A DNA stretch of 5,686 nucleotides from Pseudoselenomonas ruminantium (GTDB lineage: Bacteria > Bacillota > Negativicutes > Selenomonadales > Selenomonadaceae). Under the pieces are notes generated by a model. It saw only the letters and a list, made by a program, of their open reading frames with translations, was not told the origin of the DNA and made no database searches. Both the position numbers and the translations under genes were made by a program. The DNA lies in NCBI GenBank assembly GCA_002448495.1, contig DJYL01000188.1:6395-12080 (forward strand). Reading direction: 5' to 3'. This document shows, piece by piece, positions 1-5,686 of the stretch (positions within the stretch are counted from its first letter, which is position 1; every line of letters begins with the position of its first letter).

Positions 1-339
1 CGTATCTGGGATTTGGTGCGGGAACTGTCCAGAGAAGGTGTTACCGTGTTTTTAACCACACACTATATTGAGGAAGCGGAAAACCTCTGTCAACGCGTGG
101 CTATCTTAAATAAAGGCAAGCTGGCAGCACTGGACACACCGGAGAATTTCAAGGAAAAACTGGGCAAATTTACGGTGGAGTGGGATGGAACTGAAAACCG
201 CGAATACCGGTTCTTTGGCGAAAAGGAACAGGCCGCCCGGTTTGCCGGGGAACAGGAAGCCGATGGCGGCATTCTTATCCGGCCTACGAATTTAGAAGAT
301 GTGTTCATTGAGATTAGCGGCAACAAGGGAGGCCTCTGA
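1..339 (+). CDS. ABC transporter ATP-binding protein, C-terminal part (5' end outside window)
   Basis: This is the last 112 residues of the cytoplasmic ATPase of an ABC-2 type exporter. The frame is open from base 1 (R-I-W-D-L...), so the TTG at 13 is internal and the true start lies upstream. The visible part begins after Walker B. It contains the switch/H-loop in TTHYIEEAE, with the histidine at bases 61-63, followed by the usual RVAILNKGKL strand. The tail carries the PTNLEDVFIEISG motif typical of the accessory C-terminal domain in the CcmA/DrrA/NodI group. Walker A, the signature motif and Walker B cannot be judged because they fall outside. The stop is 2 bases before the permease start, which implies translational coupling and one transporter. 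Family knowledge suggests export of a drug, lipid or polysaccharide; the substrate cannot be told from this sequence. Confidence 0.93.
   Translation, partial: RIWDLVRELSREGVTVFLTTHYIEEAENLCQRVAILNKGKLAALDTPENFKEKLGKFTVEWDGTENREYRFFGEKEQAARFAGEQEADGGILIRPTNLEDVFIEISGNKGGL
325..332 (+). promoter_or_regulatory. Ribosome binding site deciding the permease TTG start
   Basis: AAGGGAGG lies inside the last codons of the ATPase gene. It is 9 bases before the TTG at 342 and 15 bases before the ATG at 348. The spacing favours the TTG start, which adds two residues (M-Q) before the ATG-encoded methionine. Confidence 0.7.
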
Positions 340-341
340 TT

Positions 342-1088
342 TTGCAGATGATTGATGATATCTGGACGGTATTTTGGCGGGACTGGGTGGTGCTCAAGCG
401 GCGGCTGGCCAAGTTTATTCTGGCTCGTATGGTGGCGCCCATGCTTTATCTGGTCGCGTTTGGCTGGGGACTGGGCCGCAGTATTAACGTAGGCAGCGGC
501 AGTTATCTGGATTTTCTGGTGCCGGGAATTCTGGCGCTTAATTCCATGAATATCAGCTTCAACAGCATAACGCCTGTGCATGCGGAGCGTATTTATCACA
601 AGAGTCTGGAAGAATATATTTTATCGCCCATCAGACCGGCATCCTATGTGTTGGGAAAGGTGCTGGCAGCGGTGCTGCGAAGTCTGATATCCAGTGCTAT
701 AATTCTGCTGCTGGCCTATGGCTTTGGGGCAAAAATGGTTCTGTCACCGCTTATGCTGCTGGTTTTGATACTGAATGCCGTAATTTTTGCCGAAGTGGGT
801 TTTTTTGCTGCTATGAAAATCAGCACCTATGAGGAAATGAGTCAGGTAAATACCTATATTCTGCTGCCCATGTCCTTTTTATGCGGCACATTTTTTACCA
901 CGCAGGCTTTGCCTGCTGCTCTGCGACTCGTTATTGAAGCACTGCCGCTTACTCATACCAGTATGCTTTTGCGCAGCATGGCAGGCGGCGACGGTGGAAA
1001 CGGGATTTCCCTGTTAGTTCTTGTCCTGTATGCTCTGTTGGGCTTTTACCTTAGCCGCCGGGCTTTTGCAGAATTGGCCGGGCAATAG
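342..1088 (+). CDS. ABC-2 type transporter permease
   Basis: This 248-residue integral membrane protein is the transport channel partner of the ATPase just upstream, 2 bases away. Length and layout fit the ABC-2 membrane family (DrrB/NodJ-like). A short cytoplasmic N-terminus (residues 1-27, WRDWVVLKRR) is followed by about six hydrophobic segments at roughly 28-46, 57-77, 104-127, 135-158, 171-190 and 222-240. The cytoplasmic loop HKSLEEYILSPIRP (86-99) matches the family pattern in which conserved charged residues and SP/P contact the ATPase. The stretch MSQVNTYILLPMSFLCGTFF (166-185) and the LPLTH motif (201-205) are also typical. The TTG start is preferred because of AAGGGAGG at 325-332; the ATG at 348 is the alternative. 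No terminator is visible after the stop, so some read-through into miaB is possible. The substrate is unknown. Confidence 0.93.
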   Translation: MQMIDDIWTVFWRDWVVLKRRLAKFILARMVAPMLYLVAFGWGLGRSINVGSGSYLDFLVPGILALNSMNISFNSITPVHAERIYHKSLEEYILSPIRPASYVLGKVLAAVLRSLISSAIILLLAYGFGAKMVLSPLMLLVLILNAVIFAEVGFFAAMKISTYEEMSQVNTYILLPMSFLCGTFFTTQALPAALRLVIEALPLTHTSMLLRSMAGGDGGNGISLLVLVLYALLGFYLSRRAFAELAGQ

Positions 1089-1102
1089 CTGCCTCTTGAG
1101 GA

Positions 1103-1131
1103 TAGACAAAAACGGGTTCTTTTGCTACAAT
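1103..1131 (+). promoter_or_regulatory. Sigma70-type promoter for miaB (extended -10)
   Basis: A TAGACA -35 box (1103-1108, 5 of 6 to consensus) is separated by 17 bases from a TACAAT -10 box (1126-1131, 5 of 6). The -10 is preceded by TGC, giving an extended -10 (TGnTACAAT). Transcription would start near 1138, leaving a leader of about 37 bases before miaB. It sits in the gap after the permease stop, so miaB and mutS probably have their own transcript start. This is seen in sequence only and is not experimentally shown. Confidence 0.72.
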
Positions 1132-1153
1132 GATATATCGAGTTATATTATGC

Positions 1154-1160
1154 AAAAGGA
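1154..1160 (+). promoter_or_regulatory. Candidate Shine-Dalgarno of miaB with long spacing
   Basis: AAAAGGA is the only purine-rich SD-like stretch before miaB. It lies 14 bases before the miaB ATG (1175), longer than usual, and only 4 bases before an out-of-frame ATG at 1165. No better in-frame start exists: the frame upstream of 1175 closes at TGA 1166-1168. Confidence 0.5.
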
Positions 1161-1174
1161 CTGAATGAATCGAT

Positions 1175-2524
1175 ATGAAAATCATAAATGGCAAAGCTAG
1201 GCGCTATGTCAAATTCCTTGTTTATGGCTGTCAGATGAATGTCGCTGATGCCGAGCGTATGGCAGGTCAATTAGCCGATATCGGCTATGAGCGGCTTGCT
1301 GATGATGCGCCAATGGAAGAAGCCGACCTCTTGATTATCAACACCTGTGCCGTACGGGAAACGGCTGAGGACAAGGTTTATGGTAAAATCGGTGAGATAA
1401 AGAATCTCAAGCGCAAGAATCCGCAGCTGATTTTTGGCATCACCGGCTGTATGGCGCAGAAGGAAAGCGACAAGCTCATCAAGCGGGCACCCCATATTGA
1501 CTTTGTGCTTGGCACGGGCAAGGTGCATGAACTCAATGCGGTTGTGCAGGAAATTGAACGCGAACACGGTCATGTGGTAAATACGGAATTAGATGCCAAG
1601 ACGGCACCGGCTATCACTGAAGACACCCGCGTGGCCCGTGACGGCAAACTGTCGGCATGGATTCCCATTATGTATGGCTGCAACAACTTCTGCACCTATT
1701 GCATTGTGCCCTATGTGCGTGGCCGGGAGCGCAGCCGCCGTCCCGAAGATGTGGTGAAGGAAGTCGAGCAGGCTGTGGCACAAGGGTATAAGGAAGTCAC
1801 CCTGTTAGGCCAGAACGTCAACTCCTATGGCAAGGACCATAAGCTGGCAACCTTTGCCGAACTCTTAAAAATGGTGGACAAGGTGGAAGGCATCAAACGT
1901 GTGCGCTTTATGACCTCCCATCCCAAGGATTTGAGCGACGAAGTGATTGAGGCCATTGCCACGGGTGAGCACCTCTGCGAGCATATTCATCTGCCGGTAC
2001 AGTATGGCAGCAATCATCTGTTGAAGGCCATGAACCGCGTTTATACGGTGGAAAGCTATAAGGAACTCGTGCGCAAAATCCGCGCCCGTCTGCCGCATGC
2101 CTCGTTGACTACGGATTTGATTGTGGGGTTTCCAGGCGAAACGGAAGAGGATTTTGCGCAGATGCTCGATTTTCTGAAGGAAATCCGTTATGATTCTGCT
2201 TATACCTTTATCTATTCCAAGCGCAGCGGCACGCCTGCGGCCACGATGGAAAATCAGGTAGCTGATGATGTGAAGAAGGAACGGCTCAACGCTTTGATGG
2301 CTGTGCAGAATCAAATCAGTCTCGAGAAGAATCAGGCTTTGTTGGATAGTGTAATGGAAGTTATGGTCGAAGGCCCCAGCAAGAATGATGATTCCGTCTG
2401 GACCGGCCATACGAGAACGAATAAAATCGTGCTCTTTAATCATCAGGATGAGCAGCCCGGTGATTTTGTAAATGTGAAGATTACGCACCCGCAGACCTGG
2501 GTGTTAAAAGGTATTCGTGTTTAA
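1175..2524 (+). CDS. miaB: tRNA-2-methylthio-N6-dimethylallyladenosine synthase MiaB
   Basis: MiaB is a radical-SAM methylthiotransferase that converts i6A37 to ms2i6A37 in tRNAs reading UNN codons, acting in the cytoplasm after MiaA. The 449-residue length is normal. The N-terminal UPF0004 domain (about 11-135) holds the three cysteines of the auxiliary iron-sulfur cluster: C19 (YGCQMN), C58 (NTCAVRE) and C92 (GCMAQ). The radical-SAM domain (about 155-380) holds CNNFCTYC, with C169, C173 and C176 ligating the second cluster, followed by the VPYVRGRERSR motif and later the VGFPGET motif. A TRAM RNA-binding domain fills about 385-449. The NVADAE and CAVRETAE context points to MiaB rather than RimO or MtaB. 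One small deviation is HLPVQYGS (273-279 region), with Y277 where many MiaB proteins have serine. The gene has its own promoter and lies 71 bases before mutS, on the same strand. Confidence 0.97.
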   Translation: MKIINGKARRYVKFLVYGCQMNVADAERMAGQLADIGYERLADDAPMEEADLLIINTCAVRETAEDKVYGKIGEIKNLKRKNPQLIFGITGCMAQKESDKLIKRAPHIDFVLGTGKVHELNAVVQEIEREHGHVVNTELDAKTAPAITEDTRVARDGKLSAWIPIMYGCNNFCTYCIVPYVRGRERSRRPEDVVKEVEQAVAQGYKEVTLLGQNVNSYGKDHKLATFAELLKMVDKVEGIKRVRFMTSHPKDLSDEVIEAIATGEHLCEHIHLPVQYGSNHLLKAMNRVYTVESYKELVRKIRARLPHASLTTDLIVGFPGETEEDFAQMLDFLKEIRYDSAYTFIYSKRSGTPAATMENQVADDVKKERLNALMAVQNQISLEKNQALLDSVMEVMVEGPSKNDDSVWTGHTRTNKIVLFNHQDEQPGDFVNVKITHPQTWVLKGIRV

Positions 2525-2535
2525 TATGTGTGGAG

Positions 2536-2558
2536 AGCTCCCTCACCTTGAGGGAGCT
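2536..2558 (+). terminator. Hairpin between miaB and mutS, possible weak terminator or attenuator
   Basis: AGCTCCCTC (2536-2544) and GAGGGAGCT (2550-2558) form a perfect 9-bp GC-rich stem with a 5-base loop. It begins 11 bases after the miaB stop. The following run is poor for an intrinsic terminator: bases 2559-2565 (TCTGCCG) come before the only T run, TTTT at 2566-2569. It could therefore be a partial terminator, an mRNA 3'-end stabiliser for miaB, or a copy of a dispersed palindromic repeat. No good promoter is visible between it and mutS, so read-through into mutS is likely. Confidence 0.55.
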
Positions 2559-2578
2559 TCTGCCGTTTTATCATTAGT

Positions 2579-2583
2579 GGAGG
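2579..2583 (+). promoter_or_regulatory. Ribosome binding site of mutS
   Basis: GGAGG within GTGGAGGTG is a strong SD. It lies 12 bases before the mutS ATG at 2596, slightly long. The in-frame upstream sequence closes at TAG 2575-2577 with no other start, so 2596 is the only supported start. An out-of-frame GTG at 2588 sits 4 bases after the SD. Confidence 0.65.
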
Positions 2584-2595
2584 TGCAGTGCTTAC

Positions 2596-5190
2596 ATGGA
2601 ACTTACGCCCATGATGCAGCAATATCTGGCTACGAAGGAACAGCATCCCGAGGCCATTTTATTTTTCCGTTTGGGTGATTTTTACGAAATGTTCTTTGAT
2701 GACGCCCGGATTGTGTCCAAGGAACTGAGTCTGACGCTTACAAGCCGCAGTGGCAATGCGGATAAGGCACCGATGTGCGGCGTGCCCTATCATGCCGCCG
2801 AAGGCTATATCAATAAGCTTGTGAGCCGCGGCTACAAGGTGGCTATTGCCGAACAGATTGGCGACCCCAAGGCCAAGGGCCTCACGAAGCGCGAAGTCAT
2901 CAAGATTATCACGCCGGGTACGGTGCTCTCCGAATCTGCGCTCAAGGATTCGGCCAACAACTATATTGCCCTTGTCTATGAAAAGGGCGAACAGATTATC
3001 CTGGCAGGTGCCGATATTTCCACCGGCGAATGTTTCTATGGCATTTATGGCGGAGGCAGCAGAGAGCAGATGCTCTATGATGAGCTTTATCGACTGGCTA
3101 TGCCGGAACTTTTGGTGGTGGGGCAGCCCTCCTTTATGGACAGGCTCAAGGAATTCACGGATTTGCGTCTGCCCGCTACCTCCTATACGCGCATTCCCGA
3201 AATTTCTGCGGCAGTAGAGGATCGGATTATCGAGCATTTTGCTGCTGATGTCCGCCCCGCTGATGAGGGGGCAAAAGAGGCGGTGGCAACGCTTCTGGAT
3301 TATCTCCATGCCACGGTTATGACGGATTTAACCCATCTCAATCAGCTGGCGTTTCTGGATGCTTCGGAAAATCTCGTCATTGACACCTACACCCTGCGCA
3401 ATCTGGAAATCACGCGCAATCTGCGGGACGGGGGCAAGAAGGATACGCTGCTTGATGTACTGGATTTTACCAATACCGCTATGGGCAGCCGTCTTCTAAA
3501 AAAATGGCTGGAATATCCATTGTTAAATATTCTGTCCATTAATCAGCGGTTGGATGCGGTGGAGGAACTCACGAAGGACTTTGCCCTGCGCGGGGGACTT
3601 CGTGAGGCCTGCAAGGATATCCATGACTTTGAACGCCTGCTGACCCGCATAGAGGTGGGAACCGCCAACGCCCGTGATTTGATTGCATTGAAAATCTCGC
3701 TGATGAGCTTGCCGGCCATCAAAAACAAAATGGCAGAGGTTAAAGCCCATGTCTTGCAGAATTGTCAGAAAAACATTCACCTCTTTGATGATTTGGTGGA
3801 TTTACTGCAACGAGCCATTGTGGACGAACCGGGCATTTCCCTGCGGGACGGAGGCATCATCAAGAGCGGCTACAATGCGGATTTGGACGAGTACCGCCGC
3901 ATTGCCCATGACAGTAAATCCATGCTGCAGGAAATCGAGGAGCGGGAGAAGGAAGAAACTGGCATCCGCTCACTCAAAATCGGCTATAACAAGGTTTTTG
4001 GCTACTATATCGAAGTGCGCCACAGCGGCGCGGATTTGGTGCCGGACCGCTATATCCGCAAGCAGACATTGGCCAATGCCGAGCGTTATATCACCGAAGA
4101 ACTCAAGGAATTTGAAACCAAGATTCTCGGTGCGCAGGAAAAAATTGTCAGCATTGAGTACAATCTCTTTACCGAAGTGCGTGAAGTCGTTAAGAGCCGT
4201 TTGACAGAGATTCAGGGCACGGCCCATGAAATCGCCATCGTCGATGTGTTGAGCAGCTTGGCGGAGGCAGCCGTTGCCTATAACTATGTACGCCCCCGTA
4301 TGGCAAATAACGGCGAGATTGATATCAAGGACGGCCGTCACCCGCTGGTGGAACGGATTCTGACGCGCGACCTTTTTGTGCCCAATGACACGAAACTCAA
4401 CCATAGCAGCTGTGAAATCATGCTGATTACCGGGCCGAATATGGCGGGTAAATCCACATATATGCGGCAGACGGCGCTCCTTACGCTGATGGCGCAGATT
4501 GGCAGCTTTATTCCCGCCCGTGAGGCAACGATTTCGCCGGTGGATAGAATCTTTACCCGCATTGGTGCCAGCGATGACCTCGTCAGCGGGCAGAGTACCT
4601 TTATGGTGGAAATGAACGAGGTAGCGCAGATACTCAAATACGCCACGAAGAACAGTCTCGTTATCCTCGATGAGATCGGCCGCGGTACCAGTACGTTTGA
4701 TGGCATGAGCATTGCCCGTGCCGTGATTGAACATATCGAGCAGAAAGTTCATGCCAAGACGCTCTTTGCGACCCATTATCATGAACTCACGGATTTGGAG
4801 GACGATATCGTCAAGAATTACTGCGTAGCCGTAAAGGAGCGCGGCACACAGGTGGCCTTCCTGCGGCGTATTGTGCCGGGGGCGGCAGATAAATCCTATG
4901 GTATCCATGTGGCGCGGCTGGCAGGGCTTCCTAAAAGCGTGACCAAGCGGGCGGAAGATATTCTCGCCGAATTGGAGTCGGAAGCTGCGGCAGCTGTACC
5001 GGCAGCGGAAAATGCCAAGCCGGAAGCCAAGCAGACCACGACATCCCCGGATATGATGGGCTCGCTGTTTGCAAACAGCCTGAGCGATAAATTGCTCGCA
5101 CTCGATGTCATGACCATGACCCCGCTGGAGGCCATGAATGAACTCTATAAACTGCAAGAGCAGGCGAAAAGAGAGGCAGGACAAATTTAA
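2596..5190 (+). CDS. mutS: DNA mismatch repair protein MutS
   Basis: MutS recognises mismatches and small loops in DNA and, with ATP, becomes a sliding clamp that recruits MutL. The 864-residue length is typical of MutS1 and excludes MutS2. The mismatch-reading domain (about 2-115) has the intercalating F-x-E motif in GDFYEMF (F29, E31). Connector (about 125-255), lever (about 265-570) and clamp (about 430-530) domains follow. The ATPase domain (about 575-765) shows Walker A GPNMAGKST (613-621, K619), SGQSTFMVEMNE (664-675), Walker B LVILDEIGRGTSTFDG (D692, E693) and the H-loop in THYHEL (H727). No key residue is missing. A low-complexity Ala/Glu/Pro/Lys linker (about 792-815) leads to MGSLF (821-825), which could be a degenerate beta-clamp binding site, and a conserved TPLEAMNELYKL oligomerisation tail (842-853). 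It follows miaB on the same strand; mutL is not next to it. Confidence 0.98.
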   Translation: MELTPMMQQYLATKEQHPEAILFFRLGDFYEMFFDDARIVSKELSLTLTSRSGNADKAPMCGVPYHAAEGYINKLVSRGYKVAIAEQIGDPKAKGLTKREVIKIITPGTVLSESALKDSANNYIALVYEKGEQIILAGADISTGECFYGIYGGGSREQMLYDELYRLAMPELLVVGQPSFMDRLKEFTDLRLPATSYTRIPEISAAVEDRIIEHFAADVRPADEGAKEAVATLLDYLHATVMTDLTHLNQLAFLDASENLVIDTYTLRNLEITRNLRDGGKKDTLLDVLDFTNTAMGSRLLKKWLEYPLLNILSINQRLDAVEELTKDFALRGGLREACKDIHDFERLLTRIEVGTANARDLIALKISLMSLPAIKNKMAEVKAHVLQNCQKNIHLFDDLVDLLQRAIVDEPGISLRDGGIIKSGYNADLDEYRRIAHDSKSMLQEIEEREKEETGIRSLKIGYNKVFGYYIEVRHSGADLVPDRYIRKQTLANAERYITEELKEFETKILGAQEKIVSIEYNLFTEVREVVKSRLTEIQGTAHEIAIVDVLSSLAEAAVAYNYVRPRMANNGEIDIKDGRHPLVERILTRDLFVPNDTKLNHSSCEIMLITGPNMAGKSTYMRQTALLTLMAQIGSFIPAREATISPVDRIFTRIGASDDLVSGQSTFMVEMNEVAQILKYATKNSLVILDEIGRGTSTFDGMSIARAVIEHIEQKVHAKTLFATHYHELTDLEDDIVKNYCVAVKERGTQVAFLRRIVPGAADKSYGIHVARLAGLPKSVTKRAEDILAELESEAAAAVPAAENAKPEAKQTTTSPDMMGSLFANSLSDKLLALDVMTMTPLEAMNELYKLQEQAKREAGQI

Positions 5191-5268
5191 TAAAGTATGG
5201 TTTATCGATTGGTATAAGAAAATAGCTTGGTTTTATTGTTTTTCTTTATTATTTACAACGACCTTTTA

Positions 5269-5297
5269 TTGATAATTCTGTATAATTGCGATATAAT
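5269..5297 (+). promoter_or_regulatory. Near-consensus sigma70-type promoter for the last gene
   Basis: TTGATA (5269-5274, 5 of 6 to the -35 consensus), a 17-base spacer and a perfect TATAAT (5292-5297) point into the last gene. Transcription would start near 5304, giving a leader of about 137 bases to the ATG at 5441 or about 53 bases to the ATG at 5357. A second TATAAT at 5281-5286 lies inside the spacer but has no -35 at a good distance; TTTACA at 5252-5257 is 23 bases away. Confidence 0.75.
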
Positions 5298-5352
5298 GTA
5301 TTTAAATATACCTATAGTGTATAGTTTAGGATAAATCATCAAAAGGCAGCAC

Positions 5353-5385
5353 ATGGATGGAAAAATCCTGCTTGACAGGCTATAA
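5353..5385 (+). other. Possible 10-codon leader reading frame
   Basis: ATG 5353 to TAA 5383-5385 encodes MDGKILLDRL. AAAAGG (5341-5346) lies 6 bases upstream, a good SD spacing, and the frame is within the predicted leader of the last gene. It has no run of one amino acid and no clear terminator/antiterminator pair after it, so classical attenuation is not supported. It may be chance. Confidence 0.25.
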
Positions 5386-5440
5386 GGGTGTATTGCCGAT
5401 TGAGCAAGTTAGTATAGTTCACGAAAGGATGTGCGTGGAT

Positions 5441-5686
5441 ATGGCGATTACACAACAGCAGGCGATTAAAAAGTTGGTTCGTTCCTTGACGATGACGACT
5501 AAGACGGGAGAGGCAGCTCTGGACGTTGCGTTGAAACAGTTTGGCTATACAAGTTTTCAGGCTTTAAAAAATCGCCTGAACAAAGACCGCAGTAATTTTT
5601 ATAGTGGGTACTGGAGTTCAACAACTATCGGTGAAAAATTTCTGATGGATTATTGCGGCATCCGGCTCAATAATAAGGACGTCGGT
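5441..5686 (+). CDS. Hypothetical protein, N-terminal part (3' end outside window)
   Basis: The first 82 residues of an unrecognised protein are visible and the frame stays open to the window end. The product begins MAITQQQAIKKLVRSL. It looks soluble and mostly helical at first (about 4-48), then has an aromatic/serine stretch (SNFYSGYWSSTT, 51-62) and ends FLMDYCGIRLNNKDVG (67-82). No signal peptide or membrane segment is seen. From memory, similar starts and CGI-x-L-x-N-x-D-(T)G motifs occur in large uncharacterised proteins of Selenomonas relatives; this is not verified. The ATG at 5441 is chosen because AAAGGA (5424-5429) lies 11 bases upstream and the N-terminus looks natural. The frame is open back to 5330, so ATG 5357 (28 residues longer, AAAAGG 10 bases upstream) and ATG 5429 remain possible. 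GC is about 43%, lower than mutS, and it has its own promoter. Confidence 0.8.
   Translation, partial: MAITQQQAIKKLVRSLTMTTKTGEAALDVALKQFGYTSFQALKNRLNKDRSNFYSGYWSSTTIGEKFLMDYCGIRLNNKDVG

Larger units (their letters stand above)
5191..5440 (+). other. AT-rich spacer between mutS and the last gene
   Basis: This 250-base gap has no gene of normal size. By hand count, 5191-5340 is about 23% GC against about 55% in a sample of mutS. It holds a near-consensus promoter (5269-5297), a tandem 7-base repeat TATAGTG/TATAGTT (5313-5326), and two SD-like stretches, AAAAGG (5341-5346) and AAAGGA (5424-5429). No convincing GC-rich terminator follows mutS; only AT-rich pairing such as AAGAAAA (5216-5222) with TTTTCTT (5240-5246) is visible. 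Confidence 0.7.

Noticed and set aside
13..15. TTG as the start of the ATPase gene
   Set aside because: The frame is open to base 1 and the protein would lack all upstream ATPase motifs; the gene is simply cut by the window edge.
90..599. Minus-strand open frame spanning the ATPase-permease junction
   Set aside because: It crosses two well-supported coupled genes, and the product is His/Pro-rich and family-less, as expected of a shadow.
1092..1101. CCTCTTGAGG palindrome after the permease as a terminator
   Set aside because: The stem is 4 bp with a 2-base loop and no T run follows directly; it is too weak.
1865..2488. Minus-strand open frame of 207 codons opposite miaB
   Set aside because: It is also in codon register with the sense gene and explained by codon bias; MiaB motifs are intact on the + strand.
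2846..3217. Second + strand frame inside mutS
   Set aside because: It is a shifted frame of conserved MutS sequence, Arg/Ser/Pro-rich, without its own ribosome binding site or homology signal.
3970..5184. Long open frame of 404 codons on the minus strand opposite mutS
   Set aside because: It is in codon register with mutS, so its stops would need TTA, CTA or TCA codons in mutS, which are rare there. The product shows no recognisable family, while mutS has every expected motif.
5216..5246. AT-rich inverted repeat after mutS as a terminator
   Set aside because: The pairing is about 7 bp, all A-T except one, with a long loop; it could occur by chance in such AT-rich sequence.
5367..5379. CCTG/CAGG small hairpin in the leader of the last gene as a riboswitch or attenuator
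   Set aside because: It is only a 4-bp stem, with no alternative pairing or T tract nearby.

Overview
This window carries five genes, all on the + strand, and looks like chromosomal DNA from an anaerobic Firmicute. The miaB-mutS pairing, about 55% GC in a mutS sample, and the general look of the proteins suggest Negativicutes, perhaps the Selenomonas group. That placement is inference from protein character and has not been checked by search.

Layout. Positions 1-339 hold the C-terminal end of an ABC transporter ATPase whose start lies before the window. Two bases later begins its membrane partner, an ABC-2 type permease (342-1088, TTG start), so the two form an export operon. An 86-base gap holds a well-formed sigma70-type promoter with an extended -10 box, reading into miaB (1175-2524), the tRNA methylthiotransferase. 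A 71-base gap with a perfect 9-bp hairpin separates miaB from mutS (2596-5190), a full-length DNA mismatch-recognition ATPase. After mutS comes a very AT-rich spacer (about 23% GC over 5191-5340) with a second near-consensus promoter. This reads into a fifth gene (start most likely 5441) that runs off the right edge and is not mutL, the gene often found after mutS.

How the genes work together. The ATPase and permease make one exporter of unknown substrate. miaB and mutS act in tRNA modification and mismatch repair. They are often neighbours in this part of the bacterial tree and could share a transcript, with the hairpin between them moderating read-through. The last gene has its own promoter, lower GC and an unrecognised product, so it looks like a separate, possibly accessory, unit.

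No mobile element, CRISPR array, tRNA or rRNA is visible. The window is largely ordinary housekeeping sequence. The points worth a second look are the initiation regions of miaB, mutS and the last gene (short overlapping reading frames and long Shine-Dalgarno spacing), the inter-gene hairpin, and the partial final gene. I found no convincing undescribed system here.
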